64,000 nucleotides of DNA from Anaerocolumna chitinilytica (GCF_014218355.1 NZ_AP023368.1:500001-564000); one strand, 5' to 3'. Positions 1 through 10,894 are shown, counted from the stretch's first letter. The notes: generated by a model from the letters alone, not told the origin. A program made the numbers and translations.

Positions 1-2541
<2,541 letters not shown>

Positions 2542-2631
2542 AAATAAGTGAATCATATGATATCACTTATGGTTAAAAATGTTCATAAACTTTCATAATT
2601 TCTTATTTGTTATAACTATCAAGTGTAGTTT

Positions 2632-2703
2632 TCCTCGATAGCTCAATGGTAGAGCACACGGCTGTTAACCGTGGGGTTGTAGGTTCGAGCCCTACTCGGG
2701 GAG
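2632..2703 (+). tRNA. tRNA-Asn (GTT)
   Basis: Cloverleaf with acceptor TCCTCGA/TCGGGGA and anticodon loop CTGTTAA. First tRNA after the 23S gene, only about 90 bases from it. The 3' CCA is not encoded. Confidence 0.96.
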
Positions 2704-2750
2704 TTGTATTTAGCGAAAAACTGCTAAATACGAAAAAAATAAAATAATGA

Positions 2751-2779
2751 TTGACAAATAACAAGAATTATGTTATAAT
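2751..2779 (+). promoter_or_regulatory. Consensus sigma-A promoter for the tRNA-Glu cluster
   Basis: TTGACA (2751-2756), 17-bp spacer, TATAAT (2774-2779) with an extended -10 TG at 2771-2772. Both hexamers match consensus. It sits ten bases before tRNA-Glu, so the seven downstream tRNAs can be made independently of the rRNA operon. Confidence 0.88.
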
Positions 2780-2788
2780 CAATGTTAT

Positions 2789-2860
2789 GGCTCCATGGTC
2801 AAGCGGTTAAGACACCGCCCTTTCACGGCGGTAACAGGGGTTCAAATCCCCTTGGAGTCA
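2789..2860 (+). tRNA. tRNA-Glu (TTC)
   Basis: Acceptor GGCTCCA/TGGAGTC, anticodon loop CTTTCAC (TTC), discriminator A, no encoded CCA. It has its own perfect promoter just upstream. Confidence 0.96.
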
Positions 2861-2893
2861 TTTTTTGTTATCATGAACGTGAGAATGTTATTT

Positions 2894-2966
<73 letters not shown>

Positions 2967-2969
2967 TTT

Positions 2970-3043
2970 GGACCTTTAGCTCAGTTGGTTAGAGCAACCG
3001 GCTCATAACCGGTCGGTCCGGGGTTCAAGTCCCTGAAGGTCCA
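2970..3043 (+). tRNA. tRNA-Met (CAT), elongator type
   Basis: Acceptor GGACCTT/AAGGTCC with a paired G1-C72, so not an initiator tRNA. Anticodon loop CTCATAA. An isoleucine tRNA carrying a modified CAT anticodon cannot be fully excluded, but the body resembles elongator Met. No encoded CCA. Confidence 0.92.
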
Positions 3044-3107
3044 TTGTGGTTCCTGTCTGGATAACAGGCATTAATCAAACAAAAGATGTTACATAGTTAA
3101 TATATAT

Positions 3108-3181
3108 GGCCTAGTGGCTCAGTTGGTTAGAGCGCCGCCCTGTCACGGCGGAGGTCGAGGGTTCGAGTCCCTTCTGGGTCG
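3108..3181 (+). tRNA. tRNA-Asp (GTC)
   Basis: Acceptor GGCCTAG/CTGGGTC (one G-T pair), anticodon loop CTGTCAC (GTC), discriminator G, no encoded CCA. Confidence 0.95.
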
Positions 3182-3232
3182 TTTCTTTAGAAATAAAGAA
3201 CCAAATAAATAATTTACAGCACAAGTTTTCAT

Positions 3233-3305
3233 GGGATCTTAGCTCAGCTGGGAGAGCATCTGCCTTACAAGCAGAGGGTCATAGGTTCGAGCCCTATAGG
3301 TCCCA
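3233..3305 (+). tRNA. tRNA-Val (TAC)
   Basis: Acceptor GGGATCT/AGGTCCC, anticodon loop CTTACAA (TAC), discriminator A, no encoded CCA. Confidence 0.95.
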
Positions 3306-3339
3306 TAAATAATTGGTTTTCGATAACCAGTTATTGAAT

Positions 3340-3425
3340 GCCGGCGTGGCGGAACTGGCAGACGCACAGGACTTAAAATCCTGCGGGCCTAATCGCCCGT
3401 ACCGGTTCGATTCCGGTCGCCGGCA
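3340..3425 (+). tRNA. tRNA-Leu (TAA)
   Basis: Class II tRNA with long variable arm. Acceptor GCCGGCG/CGCCGGC, anticodon loop CTTAAAA (TAA), discriminator A, no encoded CCA. Confidence 0.95.
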
Positions 3426-3442
3426 TTTAGCAATTTAAATTT

Positions 3443-3516
3443 GTGCGTTTAGCTCAGCTGGATAGAGCGTCTGGCTACGGACCAGAAGGTCGGGGGTTCG
3501 AATCCTCTAACGCACG
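3443..3516 (+). tRNA. tRNA-Arg (ACG)
   Basis: Acceptor GTGCGTT/AACGCAC, anticodon loop CTACGGA (ACG, read as inosine), discriminator G, no encoded CCA. Last tRNA of the first cluster. Confidence 0.95.
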
Positions 3517-3523
3517 TATAAGG

Positions 3524-3560
3524 ACTGTGATTTCTTTTATAAGAGATTACAGTTTTTTTT
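3524..3560 (+). terminator. Intrinsic terminator of the rRNA/tRNA operon
   Basis: A 13-bp stem (3524-3536 with 3541-3553, two G-T pairs), TTAT loop, followed by eight T. It lies directly after tRNA-Arg. Confidence 0.9.
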
Positions 3561-3733
3561 GTATTAATTAATAAAAGCTGTGCATAAAGGGGAGCATTTT
3601 AATCAAATGTTAATCTGGTGCTATTTACGACGAAAGTCCTATATGATAAAATGAGACTAATTATTATTAATAGTGGAAAACTAAAGATAACCAGCTTTTA
3701 ACCGGGAACATACGGTTTATATAAGGAGGATAC

Positions 3734-4234
3734 ATGAGTAAGACGGAATTTATAGCAGAACTTAGAGCTGCTCTGGCAGGTGAGTTGCCGGAGAATGAGA
3801 TAGAAAACAATATAAATTATTATGAAAGTTATATAAGAGAACAGGCATTATCGAATTCAGAGGAGCAGGTATTGGAGCTATTAGGTGATCCAAGATTAAT
3901 TGCGAAAACCATAATTGAGACCTATCAGTTATCCCATGGTCCTCTATACCATAGTAAATTAAATTATACAGCCTATCAGGACGGTGATACAAAGGAATGG
4001 TCAGAAGGATCAGAAGAAGCTGAATATGATGAAGATAAGGGCAACTACCAGGCATATGGGGTTAATGGATTAAAATGGTATCATAAAGTATTACTAGTAG
4101 CGATAGCTATCTTAGTTCTGTCTGTGGTTCTGATTATTGGCGGACTTCTAATAAGACTATTCTTTTATATTGGAATACCTTTGCTGGCTATATATTTCAT
4201 TTATAGGGCTATAACGAATAATCGAAATCGGTAA
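3734..4234 (+). CDS. DUF1700 (HAAS-domain) membrane protein
   Basis: 166 aa. Residues 1-60 form the helical HAAS/DUF1700 signature (MSKTEFIAELRAAL, then an Asn-Tyr-Tyr-Glu segment and a LLGDP turn). An acidic linker follows at about 80-110, then two closely spaced hydrophobic segments at about 115-160. In Firmicutes these proteins usually sit beside a PadR regulator and are read as membrane partners in envelope-stress or transport control; no PadR gene is present here. The start is supported by an AAGGAGG ribosome binding site. It is a single-gene unit closed by its own terminator. The biochemical role is unknown. Confidence 0.85.
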   Translation: MSKTEFIAELRAALAGELPENEIENNINYYESYIREQALSNSEEQVLELLGDPRLIAKTIIETYQLSHGPLYHSKLNYTAYQDGDTKEWSEGSEEAEYDEDKGNYQAYGVNGLKWYHKVLLVAIAILVLSVVLIIGGLLIRLFFYIGIPLLAIYFIYRAITNNRNR

Positions 4235-4244
4235 ATAAGATAGA

Positions 4245-4288
4245 AAAAAGAAAGTGTCATTCTGGGAGGAGAGACACTTTCTTTTTTT
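4245..4288. terminator. Bidirectional terminator between DUF1700 gene and PAS-GGDEF gene
   Basis: Stem AAAGAAAGTGTC paired with GACACTTTCTTT, flanked by A-run and T-run, so it can serve both convergent genes. Confidence 0.85.
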
Positions 4289-4307
4289 GGATGAACTAAC
4301 TTTCGAA

Positions 4308-5231
4308 TTATAGGATAATAGTATAATTAGTATATATTATACTATTGTAATAGCAATAATTGTTTGGACCAATAACCTTAGCTTGCTGCATTGCAAGTCT
4401 GGCATTGTCAAGTAATCTTTTGACATTTCTTCTGTTTTCAGTGCAGGCCAATACACCGATATTAATAGTAATAGAATAGATCTCATTATTTATTAGAAAA
4501 GGTGTATTAGTGTATTTAAGAATATCTGCAACCTTTCTTTCTATAGCAGTTTCCAAATGTATTCCACTTAGTAATAAGGTATATTCATTTTCACTGATTC
4601 GGCATAACATATCCTTTGAAGTGAGATGATGCTTCATATTCATAATAACTTTCATTAAGAGTGAATGTTTATTTTCACCGCACATATTACTTGTATCCAT
4701 GGTCTGAACATCGATACTCATATACAAGACAGTAAAATATGAATATATATTTTTAACTTCTTTTTTTAACCTTTTTAGAAAAAGCGTAGTTAGGGGGAGA
4801 CCAGTCTCGGGATCGTGTTCAGATAAATATTTTAGATTCTGCTGCATTTCCTTTCTGCTTGTAATGTCAGTATGGGTGCCGCTCATTTTTATGACGCGGC
4901 CATTACTATTCCATACGGCTTTTCCCTGGCTCAGTATCCAGATGTATTCTTTTTCGTTTTTCTTTACTCTGTATTCGCATTTATAATAAGGTGCTTTCTC
5001 CCTGAAATACCATATGAGATTACTTAATACAGTGTCTCGGTCATCAGGATGGATATTGGTTATCCATTTATTAAAATAATCCTGAATAAGGTTACTGTTA
5101 AATCCAGAGTTCAATATGAAGTTTTTCGTGATATAAGCTAGATTTGAGGGGAAATACCATTCCCAAAAGGTAGAAAAATCATCATTCGATTGTGGTGCCT
5201 TGCCTTTTACAAACTTTACATTACACTTCAT
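4308..5231 (-). CDS. PAS domain protein with degenerate GGDEF domain
   Basis: 307 aa, soluble. Residues about 25-130 form a PAS_3-type sensor domain (WEWYFPS start, IHPDD segment, then the PAC-like end TDITSRKEMQ). Residues about 140-300 have the GGDEF fold (HDPETGLP start, LAMQQAKVIGPNNY end), but the signature loop that should read GG(D/E)EF is SENEY, and the metal-binding positions look altered. It is therefore probably not an active diguanylate cyclase; a c-di-GMP or GTP sensing or protein-interaction role is inference. It starts 21 bases after the chemoreceptor gene on the same strand, so the two are likely co-transcribed. Confidence 0.85.
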   Translation of the reverse strand: MKCNVKFVKGKAPQSNDDFSTFWEWYFPSNLAYITKNFILNSGFNSNLIQDYFNKWITNIHPDDRDTVLSNLIWYFREKAPYYKCEYRVKKNEKEYIWILSQGKAVWNSNGRVIKMSGTHTDITSRKEMQQNLKYLSEHDPETGLPLTTLFLKRLKKEVKNIYSYFTVLYMSIDVQTMDTSNMCGENKHSLLMKVIMNMKHHLTSKDMLCRISENEYTLLLSGIHLETAIERKVADILKYTNTPFLINNEIYSITINIGVLACTENRRNVKRLLDNARLAMQQAKVIGPNNYCYYNSIIYTNYTIIL

Positions 5232-5252
5232 TTATGTTTATCCCCCATAAAC

Positions 5253-7259
5253 TTATATCCTAAAAACAGCTACAGCATCCAAAAGCAGGTGGGACTTATC
5301 TTTGGCCTCTTCCGTTAACTTTATGACTTCGTTTGAACGCAGTACAACGCTGGCAGCTTCCTCAGCTATTGTAGAAGCACCTAATGCTTCTTCGCCGGAG
5401 GCACCTGCTACTTCGTTAATGGCTTTTGTCATATCCTGCAGGGAAGCTAGAAGTTCTTCTGAAGTTGCACTGAATTCTGTAACGATGTCATTCATTTCAA
5501 GAGAACGTGAGCTATATTGATCTCCGATTTCTTCTAGCTTTGCATAATCATCCATTACTTGATCGTCTAAAAAGTTCAATATTTCATTTGAACTTGAGGA
5601 AAGATTTGTGACGGATTCCAGTATTGTTAAGGTTACTTCTTGGATTTTTGCAACTGTATTCTTGGAGTCCTCCGCTAATTTACGAATTTCTTCTGCAACC
5701 ACGGCAAATCCTTTACCAGCCTCTCCTGCACGAGCAGCCTCGATTGCTGCATTTAAAGCTAATAGATTGGTCTGTGAGGTGATTTCAAGAATTGAACCGG
5801 ATAGGATATTAATCTGTTCAACAGCTTTCGATTTTTCGATGGCATTTCGCAGATTAAGTTTTGTTCTGTCATAAATCTCGATTGCATTATTTCTTGAGAT
5901 TTTTGAGCTTTGTTGAATATCTTGTGCTGTAGTTAACATATTGGATATTGTGGTGGTACTATCCTGTGCTTTTTGTGCAATAGATTCGGAAGCTTTTTCA
6001 ATTTCTGAGACAGATGAGCTCATCTCTTCTGAAGAAGCTGCTGTTTCCTCAATACTGGCAGAGAGTTCTTCTGTAGTGGAGGATATCCCTTCAATATTAC
6101 TGTTCAGACTTTCCATATTAGAGTTAATATTATTTAAAATCTGGGCAACAGCATGGGATTTCTCGGATACTTCTTTTACAATACCTTTTATAGAAGTCTG
6201 CATAATATCAATGGAAGAAGCGAGAAGTCCTGTTTCATCTTTTGACTTCATCAATTTCTCTGGTATTCTTCCGGTAAAATCTCCGGAAGAAACCTTATGC
6301 AGATAGTCCGAAGCTGATTTGATAGGTTTTGAAATTCCATTTGAAATAATATAGGTGATAATAATACTTATGGCAACAAATACAACGCTTATAACTATTA
6401 TAATTAATTTTATATCACGAATACTTTTTAAAACTTCCTTCTTGGGAGCGGTGATTGCCAGTGACCAATTAGTACCTTTAACTGGTGTAAACGCCATAAA
6501 CTTTCTGATTCCATCATAGGTGTATTCACCGGATCCAGAATCTCCATTCATCATCTTTTTTTCCAAAACCGCCAACTGTTTAAGGGATGGGTCTTTTTTT
6601 AATTCATCCATTATATTATACATTTTATTAACTAATTCTTTATCGGTATGGGCAACCATTACACCGGAAGAATCTATCATAAATGCTGAACCACTGGTAC
6701 CGTAATGAATATCATTTGTCAGAGTGCTCAATTCATTACCATCCCTTGTCGCTGTCAGAATTCCAATGACTGAGTCGCCTGATTTAATGGGTACCGCATA
6801 AGTTACGACTAAAATATTATCTGTTTTACTTATTATAGGATTTGATACATAGGTCTGACCCTTTAATGCTGCTTTAAAGTAATCTCTGTCTGCAATATTT
6901 GCAGTAGTTCCGGCAGTAGTATAAAGATTTCCTTGGGTATCGCCAATAGACATTCTAAGATATCCTGCTCTGTCAACTTCTTTTTTCAATAAGGAAAGCT
7001 TATCTTCCATAGGAAGAGTGGTAGATTGGATAGTATCAGTTTCAGCCATAACTTCCAGAGAAGTTAATCTGGAATTCACTCTTTCCTGGATCAAGTCAGA
7101 TGATTTGTCAGCCAGCTGCTTTAGTGACTCTGTGATATTATCTGACATAGCGGAAGAAGCACTGATATAGGAAAGAATTCCAAGCCCCCCACAAATAGCA
7201 ACTACCAGTAAACCAAAAAATAATATTAGTTTGGTTTTTATACTTCTTATGTTTTTCAT
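5253..7259 (-). CDS. Methyl-accepting chemotaxis protein (dCache-HAMP)
   Basis: 668 aa transmembrane chemoreceptor. A first membrane helix at about 10-30 is followed by an extracytoplasmic dCache-like ligand domain (about 35-275), a second helix (about 280-302), a HAMP domain and a long coiled-coil signalling region. The signalling tip carries the invariant hairpin sequence ([20 protein letters not shown] at about 490). The ligand is unknown. The gene implies a chemotaxis system elsewhere in the genome. A PAS/degenerate-GGDEF gene follows closely downstream and probably shares its message. Confidence 0.95.
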   Translation of the reverse strand: MKNIRSIKTKLILFFGLLVVAICGGLGILSYISASSAMSDNITESLKQLADKSSDLIQERVNSRLTSLEVMAETDTIQSTTLPMEDKLSLLKKEVDRAGYLRMSIGDTQGNLYTTAGTTANIADRDYFKAALKGQTYVSNPIISKTDNILVVTYAVPIKSGDSVIGILTATRDGNELSTLTNDIHYGTSGSAFMIDSSGVMVAHTDKELVNKMYNIMDELKKDPSLKQLAVLEKKMMNGDSGSGEYTYDGIRKFMAFTPVKGTNWSLAITAPKKEVLKSIRDIKLIIIVISVVFVAISIIITYIISNGISKPIKSASDYLHKVSSGDFTGRIPEKLMKSKDETGLLASSIDIMQTSIKGIVKEVSEKSHAVAQILNNINSNMESLNSNIEGISSTTEELSASIEETAASSEEMSSSVSEIEKASESIAQKAQDSTTTISNMLTTAQDIQQSSKISRNNAIEIYDRTKLNLRNAIEKSKAVEQINILSGSILEITSQTNLLALNAAIEAARAGEAGKGFAVVAEEIRKLAEDSKNTVAKIQEVTLTILESVTNLSSSSNEILNFLDDQVMDDYAKLEEIGDQYSSRSLEMNDIVTEFSATSEELLASLQDMTKAINEVAGASGEEALGASTIAEEAASVVLRSNEVIKLTEEAKDKSHLLLDAVAVFRI

Positions 7260-7498
7260 TTGTATACCTCCACTTTATATTTTAAGCTCATTGAGCCTTA
7301 GAACCCAGATGTAAAATTCCAACGTGCCTATAAGGAGGGTGAATCTTTAGTAAGTAATATTTATTTAGAAATTGTATAAATATCGAAATATATACCGTTT
7401 TTCATGTAACATTATCCTTAAAATGATACATATTGAATTTTATACACCTTTAATATATCAGGGTTTAGAGAGCCATATTTTTGATATTGTTTTGAGAG

Positions 7499-7527
7499 TT
7501 GCAATATTGCAAAGTATCTTTTATAAT
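7499..7527 (+). promoter_or_regulatory. Promoter with 14-bp palindrome on the -35 box (recombinase gene)
   Basis: TTGCAA (7499-7504), 17-bp spacer, TATAAT (7522-7527). The -35 box is the first arm of the perfect palindrome TTGCAATATTGCAA (7499-7512), as expected for a repressor site. The rest of the 7260-7575 intergenic stretch is AT-rich and shows no gene. Confidence 0.6.
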
Positions 7528-7575
7528 AAAATGTCGAAAAAAGTACATTGATATAAAAGAAAGGATATAAATAAA

Positions 7576-8136
7576 ATGACAGTAGAACCGATACGGAGTA
7601 AGGTAAAAATTACAAAGATGTATAATTATTTAAAGGCAAAAGATGATAAGTATGCTCTGTTATTTAAATTCGGGCTGAATACCGGACTTCGAATAAGTGA
7701 CATTCTTCCTATTAAAATTAATTCTTTAATTTTACAGAATGGAACATACCGAGAATATTTGGTTGTAAAAGAAAAGAAAACATCGAAAGAGAAAAAAATA
7801 AAGATAAATGATTCTCTTAAGAAAGAATTGTCTGGTTATATAAAACAACATAATATGAAAACAGACGATTATCTATTTCCAAGTAAAAAAGGTGGCCATA
7901 TTGGCAGAGTTCAAAGTTATCGTTTTTTAAAAGAGGCAGCTGATTTGATGGGAATTGAGAATTTTGGGACACATAGTTTGCGTAAGACTTGGGGATATTG
8001 GACATATAAATTATCAAAATATAATATAGGACTCATTATGGATACCTTCAATCACAGTAACCAACAGATAACATTACGTTATATTGGAATAAATCAAGAC
8101 CAGAAAGATGATCTGTATACATTGGTGCAATTTTAA
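7576..8136 (+). CDS. Solo catalytic-domain tyrosine recombinase
   Basis: 186 aa. It consists almost only of the phage-integrase catalytic domain; the usual N-terminal core-binding domain (about 100 aa) is absent. Visible catalytic residues are Arg in GLRISDIL, Lys in the beta-hairpin region rich in lysine, His-x-x-Arg in THSLRKTWGY, His in FNHSNQQ, and the nucleophile Tyr in LRYIGI. The size and layout match small Firmicutes recombinases of the YoeC kind. No attachment sites, excisionase or cargo genes could be recognised nearby, so it may be a mobile-element remnant or a domesticated enzyme. Codons are AT-rich like the flanking accessory DNA. Confidence 0.88.
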   Translation: MTVEPIRSKVKITKMYNYLKAKDDKYALLFKFGLNTGLRISDILPIKINSLILQNGTYREYLVVKEKKTSKEKKIKINDSLKKELSGYIKQHNMKTDDYLFPSKKGGHIGRVQSYRFLKEAADLMGIENFGTHSLRKTWGYWTYKLSKYNIGLIMDTFNHSNQQITLRYIGINQDQKDDLYTLVQF

Positions 8137-8188
8137 TTGACTGAGTTGAAATTTTACAACGGTATTACATATATATACATTTTGTATA

Positions 8189-8217
8189 TTGACTTTTTAT
8201 GTTATCCATTATATAGT
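8189..8217 (+). promoter_or_regulatory. Orphan promoter into a gene-free stretch
   Basis: TTGACT, 17-bp spacer, TATAGT. No convincing coding region follows for about 250 bases. Together with the second promoter at 8491-8499 and the terminator at 8641-8682 it marks the 8.2-8.7 kb interval as transcribed non-coding DNA. Confidence 0.5.
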
Positions 8218-8490
8218 GAATAGGTATCAAAATAAGGATATTGTTACATAAACTAGACATTTTTGGATTTAAATTAGAAAATAATAACATAACAGGTTTA
8301 AAATAACATCATTAACTCAGTTATAATTTAATCAAGTAAAGTGAATATTTATTTTCTGAGAGTATTAGGAATAATTTGATGGTGGAGCAGACAAGAATCT
8401 TAGAATAATAAAAGTAGGTAAATGGGAATTCAAATAAAGAACATAGGAGATATTAGGGGGGCTTGTGAAGTACATTATAAGTGAATATAT

Positions 8491-8682
8491 TGGTATAATG
8501 AAACAACCGCCAAGGGGGAGCCAAGGCGGTTGTTTCGATGAGGGGAGTATAAATAATTAATAAGGGGTTATATAGTGCGTTAGAAATCATTCGACCCCTA
8601 ACACATCTATATTATAATACATAAATATCATTTATGCAAGATGCTATAAAAATAATTTGTAAGAATTTTTATAGCATTTTTA
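8491..8682 (+). ncRNA. Candidate small RNA with 5' hairpin and own terminator
   Basis: An extended -10 box (TGGTATAAT, 8491-8499) is followed at once by a perfect 12-bp hairpin (8500-8511 with 8525-8536, loop AAGGGGGAGCCAA). Next come two interlocked complementarities (8563-8568 with 8594-8599; 8575-8583 with 8598-8604) and a 13-bp terminator (8641-8653 with 8665-8677, then T-rich). The transcript would be about 170-180 nt. It matches no RNA family I recognise (not 6S, tmRNA, SRP or RNase P). An alternative reading is a 31-aa ORF from GTG 8465 to 8560 behind AGGGGGG, which spans the first hairpin. Confidence 0.45.
8641..8682 (+). terminator. Intrinsic terminator of the small-RNA candidate
   Basis: Perfect 13-bp stem ATGCTATAAAAAT with its complement, 11-base loop, then TTTTAAT. 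Confidence 0.75.
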
Positions 8683-8826
8683 ATGCCTCAAAATGACTAA
8701 TATAATAGAAAAATAAGACTAAGAATTTGTATAAAAAAATTAATTGGTAATGCATATTTCATTTTAAATAGGACCATAATAACTCTGTAATCACAATAAA
8801 CAATGATTTTTAGGAGGACTTTTAAA

Positions 8827-9000
8827 ATGACAAGCAACAATTATAATGATTATTCATCAAACTCTGAAAAGAATACTACCAGCAAAAACACAACAAGCAA
8901 CACAACATCTAACTCATCCAAGAATTCCAATTCTTCCAATTCTTCTAAGAATAATGCGAAGAATACAACTTCTAATTCCGCTCGTAATTCATCTAAATAA
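8827..9000 (+). CDS. Low-complexity Ser/Asn/Thr/Lys small protein
   Basis: 57 aa, built almost entirely from Ser, Asn, Thr and Lys with short SKN/NTTS/NSSK repeats; no signal peptide or membrane segment. The start at 8827 is chosen because AGGAGG lies nine bases upstream; a longer in-frame form from 8803 would place the ribosome binding site inside the gene. A clean terminator follows. I do not recognise the family. The composition suggests a disordered hydrophilic protein; a role in spores or the envelope would be guesswork. Confidence 0.65.
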   Translation: MTSNNYNDYSSNSEKNTTSKNTTSNTTSNSSKNSNSSNSSKNNAKNTTSNSARNSSK

Positions 9001-9040
9001 TAATTTTTATAGCTTGGAAGGTTAACCAAAGATTGAGCGC

Positions 9041-9075
9041 AAAAAAATAAGCCTGATAAGGGCTTATTTTTTTGT
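9041..9075 (+). terminator. Intrinsic terminator after the Ser/Asn/Thr-rich gene
   Basis: AAAAAATAAGCC, loop TGATAA, GGCTTATTTTTTT. The A-run on the 5' side means it could act in both directions. Confidence 0.85.
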
Positions 9076-9191
9076 GTATATATCTATAAATTGCTCTGTC
9101 TTAAGTAAATAAGATAAGAAAACACAGTTCAATACTTATTGCACAATTGCATTTTCTAAGAATATTATAATATCAAAGTGCAGGTGATAAT

Positions 9192-9494
9192 ATGACTTTT
9201 GAAACAATCCGTGCAAAAGATATTATATTTTACATAAGAAGAGCAGATACACAAATAATAGATATCAGAGAATATGCTGACTTTAGACAGGGCCATATTC
9301 CTTCAGCTATTAATATACCTTATAGTAACTTTGAAGATGGTCAGAGAAATATACCAAGAAACAAACTTTTAATTCTATATTGTGAAAGAGGTAATTTAAG
9401 CCTTTTACTTGCCAGAGATTTAAGTAATGAGGGGTTCATGGTTAAGAACATCTATGGTGGGCTTAATGCTTACAGAGGGCCTCTGGAATATTAG
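9192..9494 (+). CDS. Rhodanese-like domain protein
   Basis: 100 aa, a single rhodanese (sulfurtransferase) domain and nothing else. The characteristic IDIREYADFRQGHIPSAINI segment is followed by the active-site loop CERGNLS, whose Cys (about residue 68) would carry the persulfide. Such stand-alone domains move sulfane sulfur in the cytoplasm; the partner is unknown. It starts after AGGTGAT and stands alone between the small peptide gene and the methyltransferase gene. Confidence 0.9.
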   Translation: MTFETIRAKDIIFYIRRADTQIIDIREYADFRQGHIPSAINIPYSNFEDGQRNIPRNKLLILYCERGNLSLLLARDLSNEGFMVKNIYGGLNAYRGPLEY

Positions 9495-9609
9495 AAATAT
9501 AGTTCATGGCAGTTAATCCCGGTTCTTTATTGCATTGGTAAAATCCATATGTTATAATCAATGGACAGTTTAATTTGCCATAGATGAAAGGATAAGAGAG
9601 TACAGTAAG

Positions 9610-10779
9610 ATGAGCCAGTATGAATTTATAGCACCATGCCACTTTGGATTAGAAAGTGTCCTGAAAAAAGAAGTTTTAGATTTGGGTTATGAGATTAAAC
9701 AAGTGGAAGATGGTAAAGTTATCTTTGCAGGAGATGAGACGGCTTTTGCCAGAGCCAATATATTCTTACGCACGACAGAACGTATACTCCTTAAAGTAGG
9801 CAAATTCAAAGCAGAAAGTTTTGATGAATTGTTTGAAAAGACAAAAGCACTTCCCTGGGAAAATTATATACCGAGGGACGGAAAGTTTTGGGTGGCAAAA
9901 GCTACCTCTATTAAGAGTAAAGTATTCAGCCCTTCTGACATTCAGTCTATTATGAAAAAGGCGATTGTTGAAAGGCTTAAGCAGGTTTATAAGATAGAAT
10001 GGTTCCCGGAAGACGGAGAGCAGTTTCCAATCCGCGTAACCTTTATGAAAGATGAAATAACCATTGGAATTGATACCTCAGGAGAGTCTCTTCATAAGAG
10101 AGGATACCGTAAATTAGCAAGTAAGGCTCCAATTACAGAAACTCTTGCGGCAGCTCTTATTATGCTGACTCCCTGGAAGGAAGACAGAATATTAATAGAT
10201 CCTTTTTGCGGCAGTGGTACGATACCAATTGAAGCTGCCATGATAGGAGCTAATATAGCGCCTGGAATGAACCGTTCCTTCCTGGCTGAAAATTGGGCGC
10301 TGGCACCGAAACAGGTGTGGTATAAAGCCATTGAAGAGGCAAATGATGTGAGGAAAAAGGATGTCCAGATGACGATACAAGGATTTGATATCGACGGGGA
10401 TATTATTAAGGCTGCAAGACAAAATGCTATATTGGCAGACGTCGATGGCTATATCCATTTTCAGCAAAAGCCTTTGAGTGAATTAAGTCATAGTAAAAAG
10501 TATGGCTTCATTATTACAAACCCACCTTACGGTGAAAGGCTAGAGGATCAGGAGACCCTTCCTGGACTTTATAAGGAGATTGGAAGAGTATATTCAAAAC
10601 TGGATGCCTGGTCTATGTTTTTAATAACCAGTTATGAGGATGCAGTAAAGTATATAGGAAGAAAAGAAGATAAAAACCGTAAAATATACAATGGAATGCT
10701 TAAGACCTATTTCTATCAATTCATGGGTCCCCGCCCTCCCAAAAAGGATTCTACGGCTGCAAATCAAGAAGTAAAGTAA
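9610..10779 (+). CDS. ypsC: THUMP-domain rRNA N2-guanine methyltransferase (RlmL/YpsC type)
   Basis: 389 aa. Residues 1-165 contain the THUMP RNA-binding region; residues about 170-380 are a class I SAM-dependent methyltransferase with motif I DPFCGSGTIPIEAA (about 197) and the catalytic NPPYGERL motif (about 305). The E. coli counterpart modifies G2445 of 23S rRNA; the target here is assumed by family. The RlmK half of the E. coli fusion is absent, as usual in Firmicutes. The final codons and the stop are the first unit of a five-copy tandem repeat that runs on into the intergenic region. Confidence 0.92.
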   Translation: MSQYEFIAPCHFGLESVLKKEVLDLGYEIKQVEDGKVIFAGDETAFARANIFLRTTERILLKVGKFKAESFDELFEKTKALPWENYIPRDGKFWVAKATSIKSKVFSPSDIQSIMKKAIVERLKQVYKIEWFPEDGEQFPIRVTFMKDEITIGIDTSGESLHKRGYRKLASKAPITETLAAALIMLTPWKEDRILIDPFCGSGTIPIEAAMIGANIAPGMNRSFLAENWALAPKQVWYKAIEEANDVRKKDVQMTIQGFDIDGDIIKAARQNAILADVDGYIHFQQKPLSELSHSKKYGFIITNPPYGERLEDQETLPGLYKEIGRVYSKLDAWSMFLITSYEDAVKYIGRKEDKNRKIYNGMLKTYFYQFMGPRPPKKDSTAANQEVK

Positions 10780-10853
10780 ATGAAACAGTAAAGTAAATGA
10801 AGCAGTGAACTAAAGTTTGAAGCAGTGAAGTAAAATATAAAGTAGTGAAGTAA
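10766..10853 (+). repeat. Five 14-bp units, each carrying a stop codon, at the 3' end of the methyltransferase gene
   Basis: Units near the consensus AAGCAGTGAAGTAA at 10766-10779, 10783-10796, 10800-10813, 10820-10833 and 10840-10853, spaced 17-20 bases. Unit 1 is coding (its TAA is the gene's stop), the others are intergenic. Confidence 0.8.
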
Positions 10854-10894
10854 ATATATATAGAAAAGAAATACCTAAATTAATATCTTATACT

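Noticed and set aside
2544..2570. Inverted repeat at the 23S 3' flank as a terminator
   Set aside because: No T-run follows and tRNA genes continue downstream; it is more likely part of rRNA processing.
7576..8826. Attachment sites of an integrated element around the solo recombinase
   Set aside because: No convincing direct repeats were found on both sides, no tRNA gene is split and no other mobile genes are present.
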